DNA of 17,628 nt. It comes from Myxococcales bacterium. Its GTDB lineage: Bacteria > Myxococcota_C > UBA6777. Below are positions 1 through 7,500 of this stretch, one piece after another. Positions within the stretch are counted from its first letter, which is position 1. Every line of letters begins with the position of its first letter. The DNA is taken from NCBI GenBank assembly GCA_027005175.1, contig JALTMC010000391.1, forward strand, positions 1-17,628, written 5' to 3'. The notes beneath the pieces are model-generated. The model made no database searches and was not told where the DNA came from. It saw only the letters and a list, made by a program, of their open reading frames with translations. The translations under genes and the position numbers were made by a program.

Positions 1-64
1 CTTGTGAGTTGCACCGCTCAAGCATAAAAAAAGGAAACTTTTTCAGAGCCCCTCCGAAAAAGAG

Positions 65-82
65 GTGTGAGCTTGATCACAC
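65..82. promoter_or_regulatory. CRP/FNR-family operator candidate upstream of the peptidoglycan hydrolase gene
   Basis: The sequence TGTGAgcttgaTCACA (66-81) matches both half-sites of the E. coli CRP consensus (TGTGA-N6-TCACA) exactly, and the palindrome extends one base on each side to GTGTGA/TCACAC. It lies 38 bp before the ATG at 121. A second inverted repeat, CTTTTTC (38-44) with GAAAAAG (56-62), lies just upstream. I see no convincing -35/-10 pair at the class II distance, so whether the site activates or represses is unknown. Binding by a CRP-like regulator is inferred from the motif alone. Confidence 0.5.
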
Positions 83-120
83 AATAACAACAGAGTCGTT
101 GTCACTGAGGGGATATTTAC

Positions 121-1299
121 ATGCCACGAATCAATACCAGCACTACTTCTCGCATCCAGCCAAGAAACAACAGCGGAGCTTCCCGAGAGGTGACTCGCAC
201 CACACGCAGAGTCGAAGCGACGAACTCTTTCTCAACACGTACGACTCGCACGAGAGGCACAAACAGCACGGCTTCAACGACCCCACGCAGAGCAGGATTG
301 CAACGTTCCGTGAGTTCCCCCGACACACCGAAGGCACCATTGTTGCAGCAAAGTATAAACCAGGGTCAGTATCTTCGAAAAGGGGAGAATAGCCCAACGG
401 TGAATGAGTTGCAAAATCTACTCAACCGATCGGGCTCCCAGTTGTCGGTAGATGGTGATTTTGGCCGCAACACAGATCGTGCCCTCCGCAACTTTCAAAC
501 CCAACACCAACTCAAATCTGACGGTATCGTTGGGCCAGCAACCCTTCGGGCACTTATGGGAACACCTCCACAAATAGCAGAGCCCCGAACTGTCAGTCGC
601 CCCGAACGAACACAACCCACAACTTCTGGTCAAAGCAATGGAATAGAGGGAATCCAGGGCAACTTTACTTATGCCAACAACACAAGAGGTATTGCAACAG
701 CCCGCAATACAGAGTTGGGAAAGAAGGTGGAGACAGAGATGACCAAACATCTTGAGACCTACAAGAAAGCATCTCAATTAACGGGTGTTCCCGCCGATTT
801 AATCGCAGCTATTCACGCGAATGAGTCTCAGTTTGGGACATACCGTCCTTCTACCAATGGTCCAGAGGCTGGGTTTGGCTTGGACCCACGTCATGTCTCC
901 ACCCGTTGGGGCAATGGTAAGTTAAAACAATATGGCCTGGGAACTTGGCAGCGAGGCAAGACCAATGAGACAGCCGTGCTCCAGTCGGCTGTGATTGCAG
1001 GAGAGCACCTCAAGCGACAAGCTGGCTATGCCGGTGTAACCATCAAACCTACGATGAATCAAAACGAACTAGCGGGTGCTGTCACAGGATACGTCCAGGG
1101 AAATCGCGCAGGCAATCGAGCGCGAACCCGCGGTCAAAGTTGGCTATTCCGCCCCACAGATCCCAATCCCTATCCCAATCATCCCGGTGGTACAAGCATT
1201 GGTCGAAGAGGTCAGACTGTTCGCGTAGCACCTTCCCGAAAAAAAGGATTGTTGCGATGGGACACCCTTCTTCCACTGATCAAAGAGAAAATGTGGTAA
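121..1299 (+). CDS. Peptidoglycan-binding protein with a lysozyme-like (transglycosylase-fold) domain
   Basis: Residues 1-80 are a low-complexity S/T/R-rich tail with no hydrophobic signal peptide. Residues 84-147 match a PG_binding_1 domain: the NELQNLL helix, the VDGDFGRNT turn, and the GIVGPATLRALM ending typical of this muramyl-peptide-binding fold. Residues about 198-320 resemble a lysozyme/SLT-like domain, with the signature GVPADLIAAIHANES, where E235 would be the catalytic glutamate, followed by a glycine-rich segment and a helix containing AVIAGEHLK. Likely role: cleavage of cell-wall glycan, inferred from domains. The start is supported by GAGGGG (107-112) 8 nt before the ATG. The missing Sec/Tat signal is odd for a wall enzyme; delivery by a secretion machine, lysis, or use on prey walls are possibilities only. 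The C-terminus (after about 340) is basic and unassigned. Confidence 0.75.
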   Translation: MPRINTSTTSRIQPRNNSGASREVTRTTRRVEATNSFSTRTTRTRGTNSTASTTPRRAGLQRSVSSPDTPKAPLLQQSINQGQYLRKGENSPTVNELQNLLNRSGSQLSVDGDFGRNTDRALRNFQTQHQLKSDGIVGPATLRALMGTPPQIAEPRTVSRPERTQPTTSGQSNGIEGIQGNFTYANNTRGIATARNTELGKKVETEMTKHLETYKKASQLTGVPADLIAAIHANESQFGTYRPSTNGPEAGFGLDPRHVSTRWGNGKLKQYGLGTWQRGKTNETAVLQSAVIAGEHLKRQAGYAGVTIKPTMNQNELAGAVTGYVQGNRAGNRARTRGQSWLFRPTDPNPYPNHPGGTSIGRRGQTVRVAPSRKKGLLRWDTLLPLIKEKMW

Positions 1300-1438
1300 C
1301 ACAAAGAGCACATCACAAAAGACACAAGCCTGTTATTAGAGTGAACACTTAGGTTACTTTGATGAGTACTGCCTCCTCCCCCTACTCTAAAACCAAAACA
1401 CATCTCTCTCGCAAGACTCCCAAACAGGACAGCTCGCC

Positions 1439-1669
1439 ATGAAGCAACCCACATTTATCCTCACCGCGCTGGCACTGATAACACTGAGTATTTATCTCTT
1501 TGTCTCTGCGCCCCCACCTCTCCCTGATAGTAAAAAAAGCTCAGGAAAGATACTCCCCATGAGGTTATTTTTATTGTGGTGTATAGCGATGTTCAACATT
1601 CAAAATAGAGCGTCGATTGGGGAGCATTCCAAATACTTTTTCGAACTCAAAGACCAAAACAAGTTGTAG
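1439..1669 (+). CDS. Doubtful small hydrophobic-N-terminus protein
   Basis: A 76-codon frame starts with a Lys then a hydrophobic stretch (about residues 4-23) like a signal peptide or single membrane segment. An AGGA lies 9 nt before the ATG. Against it: the second half overlaps the 3' end of the convergent beta-barrel gene by 99 nt, and its middle coincides with a good rho-independent terminator of the opposite strand (1532-1563). I recognise no family. It may be a chance frame across the terminator. Confidence 0.2.
   Translation: MKQPTFILTALALITLSIYLFVSAPPPLPDSKKSSGKILPMRLFLLWCIAMFNIQNRASIGEHSKYFFELKDQNKL
1532..1563 (-). terminator. Rho-independent terminator of the multicopper oxidase operon
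   Basis: Read on the minus strand: CTCA-T-GGGGAG, loop TAT, CTTTCC-TGAG, then C and a run of seven T. The stem is 10 bp with two G-T pairs and one bulged T. It begins 7 nt past the TAA of the beta-barrel gene, the expected place for ending the two-gene minus-strand transcript. Confidence 0.65.
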
Positions 1670-2767
1670 CTGATGCTCTGTTCCTGGAAACTTGAGTGCC
1701 GTTTGTAAACTAGGTTGATTGGACTCAAACTGATACTGAATACCTACATCAAATCCGTAGCCAAGCCGATAAAAGAAGTTGGCCACAAGGCTCCAAGAAT
1801 CCGTATCTACGCCTTCTAGGTATCTTCGATAGCCCATTGTTACAGCTGCTTGCAACGTTGGGATTGTACTTTTGAACCATTGGTATCGCAGAGAGGCTGC
1901 TGCACTTAAATAGCGCAGGCGATAGGATGAATTGAGATTGGTGAGTTTTTGGCCTGCGACACCATGGCTGTAGATCCCTTGAAACCGAACTTCGAGAAGG
2001 TGAATGGGGTCCGCAATAATATTAATAGCAGCTCCCAAGAGGATATTCCAAAGGACGGATTGCTGAGTTTTATCCAAAAAATAAAGATTGAGACCAGCAC
2101 CAAGATACCGCAAAGCCTTGGTTCTTGCGAAAGCAGGAATTTCTTGGTAACTCACAGAGGCTCCTACAGAGTTCAATAGAAAACTTGTAGTACCAAGTGT
2201 GTCAGCGTTGGTAATCATATGTTCTGCGTGAAGAGAAAAGTAGTATCGAGAAGCAAGGATACCCGTCATTTCCAAAGAGTTGGCAAATTGATGGTCTTGG
2301 GTATTTCTTCCAGACGAGAAAGGATTGAGCACATTCGTGTACTGAAGCAAATCGTCATCACGAAGCGTTGGGAAATCAAATAGGCTGGTTTGTGCTCTAC
2401 TCCGACCGACTTTAATTCGAAACCATCGAGAGGAGAGAAATACATTGATTTGATGGAAAAAGATAACACCGAGATCGCTGTCAGAATCTGGAAATTGGAA
2501 ACCGATTAAAACACCACCACGTAGCCCACGAAAGAGTTCGTAGCGTCCCTGTACCAAGAAAGATGTATCAGAAAAGTCAATCAGCCCTGAAACTTGGCCA
2601 CTCTGTCCAGGTGTCATGGAAAAATCACCCAATACCGAAACAACACCCCGAGATCCAATCGTAAGCTCGGGAGAACTCTCTTGCGCAAAACTTGGAGAGG
2701 CCCAGATCACTGTCCCTCCAAGCAAGAACAAAGAAAGTGTGAAGATTTTATAAAGATGAAACATCAT
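1571..2767 (-). CDS. Predicted outer-membrane beta-barrel protein, second gene of the oxidase operon
   Basis: A Sec signal peptide is visible (Lys at 7, hydrophobic 8-22, cleavage after SFA at residue 28). The mature part lacks long hydrophobic helices. It is made of alternating polar/apolar stretches rich in Y, F, S and G, with many aromatic strand ends (for example RYLGAGLNLYFL, GFDVGIQYQFES, HQLQLVLVFEFEKVFG), as in outer-membrane beta-barrels. I cannot assign a family. ATG-ATG occurs at the start; AAAGGAG (2772-2778) is 4 nt from the first and 7 nt from the second, so the true start may be 2764. It starts 12 nt after the multicopper oxidase stop codon and is surely cotranscribed. The pairing of a periplasmic copper oxidase with an outer-membrane protein recalls the CopA/CopB arrangement, but I see no CopB sequence motif; that link is inference. 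Confidence 0.7.
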   Translation of the reverse strand: MMFHLYKIFTLSLFLLGGTVIWASPSFAQESSPELTIGSRGVVSVLGDFSMTPGQSGQVSGLIDFSDTSFLVQGRYELFRGLRGGVLIGFQFPDSDSDLGVIFFHQINVFLSSRWFRIKVGRSRAQTSLFDFPTLRDDDLLQYTNVLNPFSSGRNTQDHQFANSLEMTGILASRYYFSLHAEHMITNADTLGTTSFLLNSVGASVSYQEIPAFARTKALRYLGAGLNLYFLDKTQQSVLWNILLGAAINIIADPIHLLEVRFQGIYSHGVAGQKLTNLNSSYRLRYLSAAASLRYQWFKSTIPTLQAAVTMGYRRYLEGVDTDSWSLVANFFYRLGYGFDVGIQYQFESNQPSLQTALKFPGTEHQLQLVLVFEFEKVFGMLPNRRSILNVEHRYTPQ

Positions 2768-2779
2768 TGCACTCCTTTG

Positions 2780-3961
2780 TTATTCATCCAAAGCGATGGA
2801 AGGTTTGAAATGGGATTGAAGGCCATCGTAGTTTAATGTTGTGAGACAACCACCGGGATACATTCCATTGTTTGTCACACGCCGTGTGTCATGGTCATGG
2901 AATGTCCAGATACCGGGGTTGGTTCCTTTAATGATAATATCTGCAGTTTTTCCTGGCCCAACGGGAAGAGTATTTCCAACAATAGGATGAGTGAGAGGGG
3001 CTCCATCGTTGCAAACATGAAGAAAGTCATGTCCGTGAAGGTGCATGTGATGGTTCTCGGAACCTGCATTCATCAAACGCACACGAATCGTTTCATTTTC
3101 ACGAATATGAATCGGCTCTGTCGCAGGGTATGATTTACCGTTGATCGTAAAAAAATCTGGGCTAGGAAGAGAGGCTTGTGCACGTCGGCTTCGCGCATAA
3201 GGTGGAACAAATCCCCGCTTTAAAGCAGACTTAAAATCATCCAAGCTATCGAAATGTGCGGTCGTCCACGAGTCGAGACGTCCCGCTTTCATCAAAGTCA
3301 TCCGCTGAGCCATCCGCTGAAGCATATTGTTCAGTTCATTGCGAATAAAGTTGGAATCAAGTGCACTGAGAATTAATATGTACTCACGAGTATACCCATA
3401 TTTCTTCCGTATCGGATCATTATCACTTTCAACAATGAAGCCCCCATACATTCCAGCATGCATATGAAGCACAGTGCCCCAGTGACAATGATAAAAATGA
3501 GTTCCATACGGCTCCGCTTTAAATCGATACACATACTCTTTGCCTGGCATCACCGGAGGTTGTGTTACATAAGGAACTCCATCCATGGCATAAGGCACTG
3601 TTAAACCATGCCAGTGAATGGTATGCATCAAAGGCGTTTTATTGCGGAAGTTAACCTTGACCCACTCTCCTTCCTTCACTCGAAGAAGTGGACCAGGTAC
3701 TTGGCCATTAAACCCCAAGGTATGAATGAGCATCCCAGGAACAATTTCATGCGTCATCAACTGAACATCAATATGAAACTCTCGGTAGTTCCCCTTGCCA
3801 TCAGGCGGTGCTCCTTTCGGCTTTGGCGGCCAGTTCATCATATGACTCATTGCGTGCTCCGGTCTCTTCACGCCAGAGTTTGCCTCTGCGTAATTTTCCA
3901 AAGAAAGACCTGCCGCTCCCATCAAACTCAAAGTCATAAAAAGACGACGATTAAGATCCAT
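2780..3961 (-). CDS. Two-domain multicopper oxidase (laccase-like), Tat-exported
   Basis: The N-terminus carries a twin-arginine signal (NRRLFMTLSLMGAAGLS). Numbering from the ATG at 3961, the four His-x-His pairs that build a trinuclear copper cluster are present: HWHG (116-118), HCHWG (158-160), HLHGH (307-309) and HDH (355-357). A type 1 copper set sits in domain 1: Cys159, His166 or His168, and Met171 in the segment ending MHAGMYGG. In domain 2 the type 1 Cys is Asp (HDHD), so only domain 1 should hold blue copper. About 393 residues with two cupredoxin domains fits the two-domain oxidases, which trimerise. Likely reaction: oxidation of a phenolic or metal substrate with reduction of O2 to water in the periplasm; the substrate is not readable. 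A TTG at 3967 is possible, but GGGAG is 7 nt from the ATG and only 1 nt from the TTG. The beta-barrel gene follows after 12 nt. Confidence 0.9.
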   Translation of the reverse strand: MDLNRRLFMTLSLMGAAGLSLENYAEANSGVKRPEHAMSHMMNWPPKPKGAPPDGKGNYREFHIDVQLMTHEIVPGMLIHTLGFNGQVPGPLLRVKEGEWVKVNFRNKTPLMHTIHWHGLTVPYAMDGVPYVTQPPVMPGKEYVYRFKAEPYGTHFYHCHWGTVLHMHAGMYGGFIVESDNDPIRKKYGYTREYILILSALDSNFIRNELNNMLQRMAQRMTLMKAGRLDSWTTAHFDSLDDFKSALKRGFVPPYARSRRAQASLPSPDFFTINGKSYPATEPIHIRENETIRVRLMNAGSENHHMHLHGHDFLHVCNDGAPLTHPIVGNTLPVGPGKTADIIIKGTNPGIWTFHDHDTRRVTNNGMYPGGCLTTLNYDGLQSHFKPSIALDE

Positions 3962-4069
3962 AGCCAAACTCCCTTCCTACTGTTTAATTTCCGAAACAAA
4001 GTACCAAACGATCAGGAAAAAAACTGCTCGTTTAGCATTTCTCTACTGCACTCTCATAAGAAAGCAAGC

Positions 4070-4098
4070 ATCATACCAAGGGAGTATGTTTCATGCAA
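4070..4098 (-). promoter_or_regulatory. Candidate promoter for the multicopper oxidase operon
   Basis: On the minus strand, TTGCAT (4098-4093) and TATGAT (4075-4070) are separated by 17 nt. TATGAT is preceded by TG one base upstream, an extended -10. It would start transcription about 100 nt before the oxidase ATG. Motif match only. Confidence 0.4.
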
Positions 4099-4171
4099 AC
4101 ATCTTCAATAATCCGAGCAAACCAACAACTTAATGTAATCTACCCAAAAAACACTGACAGCAAAAATTCGC

Positions 4172-4191
4172 TTGTCTCACTTCTGAGACAA
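4172..4191. promoter_or_regulatory. Perfect inverted repeat, operator candidate, in the divergent intergenic region
   Basis: TTGTCTCActtcTGAGACAA is a perfect 8-bp inverted repeat with a 4-bp spacer. It lies between the divergent oxidase operon and the lipoprotein gene, about 75 bp upstream of the oxidase -35 candidate and 78 bp before the lipoprotein-side TTGACA. It has no T-run directly after it on the plus strand. On the minus strand a T5 follows after several bases, so a weak terminator is a less likely alternative. I do not recognise it as a known operator. Confidence 0.35.
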
Positions 4192-4268
4192 AGCAGCAAC
4201 AGACTTCTCAAGGCTGAGAAATAAAAAACAAAGACTCTAGAAAAACACACAAGAAATACCTGTAAAAA

Positions 4269-4296
4269 TTGACACAAAAGAAACAACATTTAAATT
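4269..4296 (+). promoter_or_regulatory. Candidate sigma-70-type promoter for the giant lipoprotein gene
   Basis: A perfect TTGACA (4269-4274) is followed after 16 nt by TAAATT (4291-4296, 4 of 6 to TATAAT) in an AT-rich stretch. It would leave a leader of about 250 nt before the GTG/ATG at 4550/4553. The rest of the 588-nt intergenic region (3962-4549) shows no gene I can support. Confidence 0.4.
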
Positions 4297-4549
4297 TTGT
4301 TGAGTTATCGTTCCTAGCTTTCGGCCCATCAACAGAAGTATCGCTGCATCAAAATAAGCGAGTCCACTTCGCACCGGACTGCGTCCAGCTTCTCCCCTGA
4401 TTGTATTGTCGGAAGTTCTTACAAAGACATGTCTCGCCTTTTACTTCCTGCTATCACCAGGAGTTCCGCGCCCCTTTCACCTTATCCATAAATCAGCTAC
4501 AATCCCACGAGTATCTTGTGTTTCAAAACTTACATACTGAGGTCGATGA

Positions 4550-7500
4550 GTGATGAACAATAAGGCTTGTTTTCTCGCACGTTTTCTTATGCTTTTGGGC
4601 ATCTTTCTCACAACGGCTTGCTCTGGCGGCAGTCCCTCTATCAAATGTGACACAGGCACCCCATGTCCTGCCGGACAAGTATGTGTCGATGGGCTCTGCC
4701 AGATCGCGGAGTGTACCGAAAAGATTCCTTGTGCAGAAGGCAAGCTTTGCAACACCGGTACATGTACAGACTGCTCTAAGGATACCCAGTGCAAGGCTGG
4801 ATCTATCTGTGAAAAGGGCGGCTGCAAGACTGGCTGTCGCGATGATCAGGCTTGTGGTTCTGGCAAGATATGCAACCAGTCCAAGTGTACCAAAGGATGT
4901 CGTGACGACAAGGTCTGTGGTTCTGGCAAGATATGCAAAAACGACGCATGCGTCGATGGATGCCGCGATGACAAGGCTTGTGGTTCTGGCAAGATCTGTA
5001 AAAACGATCTATGCGTCGCTGGATGCCGCGATGACAAGGCTTGTGGTTCTGGCAAGATCTGTAAAAACGATCTATGCGTCGCTGGATGCCGCGATGACAA
5101 AGGCTGTAAGAGTCCTGCGATCTGTGAAGTAGAACGTTGCCTACAGCCTCTGTGTGATGCTCAAAAAGCATGTCCCGGTGGGCAGATCTGCAACAAAGGA
5201 CGTTGCAAATCTTGCAGCGATGACGCAAATTGTGGAGCCAACAGAATTTGTGAAAATGATGCATGTGTCGATGGATGTCGCGATAACAAAGGCTGCCCTG
5301 CGGGAAAGACGTGTGACACAAGCAGAAAACAGTGTGTTGATTGTCTACAAAGCGAAACCTGTTCCGCAGGAAAAGTCTGTCGCAACAACCGCTGTGATGG
5401 ATGTATCTCCGACAAAGAATGTGGCTCTGGAAAGCTCTGCAAGCAGGGTCTCTGTATCGCAGGAGATTGTCGCAAACATGAAGATTGCCAAAACGGCCAA
5501 GTCTGTGCCAACAACAAATGCGGGGTCTGTTCCGATGACAAAGCCTGTGGTGCCGGGCGGATCTGTAAAAGTTCAAAGTGTCAAGCCGGTTGCCGCGACA
5601 ACAAAGGTTGCCTCTCAGGACAACTTTGTGACACTCAAAGCCTCACATGCAAAGGCTGCTTAAAGAACACAGATTGCCTCGGAGGACAGGTCTGCCTCAA
5701 AAGTGTCTGCTCTCCATGCAGCCAAGACAGCGAATGCCTCAAAGGTCAGCTTTGTCTCAACAGCACCTGTGTGGTCGCAGACTGTCGTCAATCCAAAGAC
5801 TGTACTCCAGGAAAAGTTTGTCGCAACAACCGATGCGATGGTTGCCTTGTGAATCAAGAGTGCGGGACAGGAAAGATCTGTGACCAAGGAGTGTGCAAAA
5901 CAGGTGACTGTAAATTCGACACCCACTGCACAGGTGGCAAGATCTGCAAAAGCAACACCTGTTCCTCTTGTACAAATGACAGCGAATGTGGAACAGCCAG
6001 GCTTTGCGAACAAGGTATTTGTATTCTTGGAACCTGTCGCAAACGAAGCGACTGTCAAAAAGGGCTGCTCTGCAGCAAATACCGATGCATCCTCTGTCAG
6101 AAGGACGGCGAATGCTCCACAGGTGAGTTGTGCTTGCGCGGTATCTGTGCTGTGGCAAATTGCCGAAGCACGAGAGACTGCTCGGGAGGCAAGGTCTGTA
6201 AAAACAACACCTGTTCCTCTTGTACAGTTGATCGAGAGTGTGACACAGGCCAGCTTTGTCTGACAGGCACTTGCAAAAAAGGGGATTGCCGCATCATTAC
6301 GGACTGCACCGTTGGCAAATTATGCCTCAACAATACCTGTTCAACCTGCGCGAATGACAAAGAATGTGGGACAGGAAAACTATGTCTTTCAGGTCTCTGT
6401 AAACCTGGAACCTGTCGCGTTACCGGAGATTGCCCAACAGGCAAGGTCTGCAAGAACAACACCTGTTCTTCCTGTGCAAGCGACACGGACTGTGGAGCAG
6501 GACTTCTTTGCCAACGCCCGAGTGCTTGCTTACCAGCCAACTGCCTTCAGTTTAATGACTGTGTTTGTCGCAAAGCCACTTGCCAAAGCAACAACGACTG
6601 CAGCGGAGGCAATGTATGCAAAAAGGGTCAATGCTGTAGCTGTGCGAATGACACCGACTGTGGCAGCGGAAATCTCTGCCTCAGCGGTCGCTGTAAGTCC
6701 GGGAACTGCCGCACAAACAACGACTGCACGGGAGGAAAGGTCTGTAAAAACAACACCTGCTCTACATGTACGCAAACCAGTGACTGTCCTGCCGGTCAAT
6801 TCTGCATACAAGGTGCTTGCAAGGCAGGCAACTGTTCCAAAAACAGTGACTGTTCAGGGGGCCTAGTATGTACCAACAACCAATGCAGTGTATGCACCAA
6901 AGATAGAGAGTGTAACACCGGACAACTCTGCATTGGCAGCATCTGTAAGAAAGCGGATTGTCGCACAGCATCCGACTGCTCAGGAGGTAAGATCTGCAAG
7001 AACAACACCTGCACTGCATGTGCAGGCGACACGGACTGTGGGACCGGACAACTTTGTATCCGTGGTGGCTGCAAAAAGGGAGACTGTCGCGCCAACAAAG
7101 ACTGTACTCAAGGAAAGATCTGCAAGAGCAATACCTGCTCATCCTGCACCAACTCAGCGGACTGTGGCGGCAGCACCTTCTCCTGCATTGGAGGAGTTTG
7201 CATTCAAGGAAACTGCACCAAGCAGAGTGACTGTAGCTCTGGGCTTCAATGTACAAACAATCGATGTAGTGATCGAAACATCGTAGTGATTCTTCCCATA
7301 GGAACAAAGCTCAATCTGGATGTTGCATCCTCAGAGACCGTGGCCACACTCAAGCTTCTCATTCAATCCAAGAGTCAGATCTCTGCGTCGATGCAGACTT
7401 TGACCATGGGCTGTAAAAAACTCCACAACGTCCGCACACTGGGAGAAGAGGGAGTCATTAAAGACTCTGTCATTTATGTGTCGTATGACCGTCCTTTGGT

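Noticed and set aside
3608-4111. 167-codon plus-strand frame across the start of the oxidase gene
   Set aside because: It runs antisense through the well-supported oxidase coding region and its promoter area, and has no recognisable domain.
4646-7267. CRISPR array
   Set aside because: The periodic DNA is coding, the repeats are degenerate at third positions, and there are no unique spacers between constant repeats.
4803-7307. Long open frames on the minus strand and other plus frames across the lipoprotein gene
   Set aside because: They arise from the repetitive Cys-unit composition. They are themselves repetitive, lack ribosome sites and family signatures, and lie inside one well-supported coding frame.
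7274-7489. Active ubiquitin-like conjugation (modifier) system
   Set aside because: No Gly-Gly terminus is present, and no E1, E2 or JAB-type protease genes are in the window. The domain is internal to a secreted protein.
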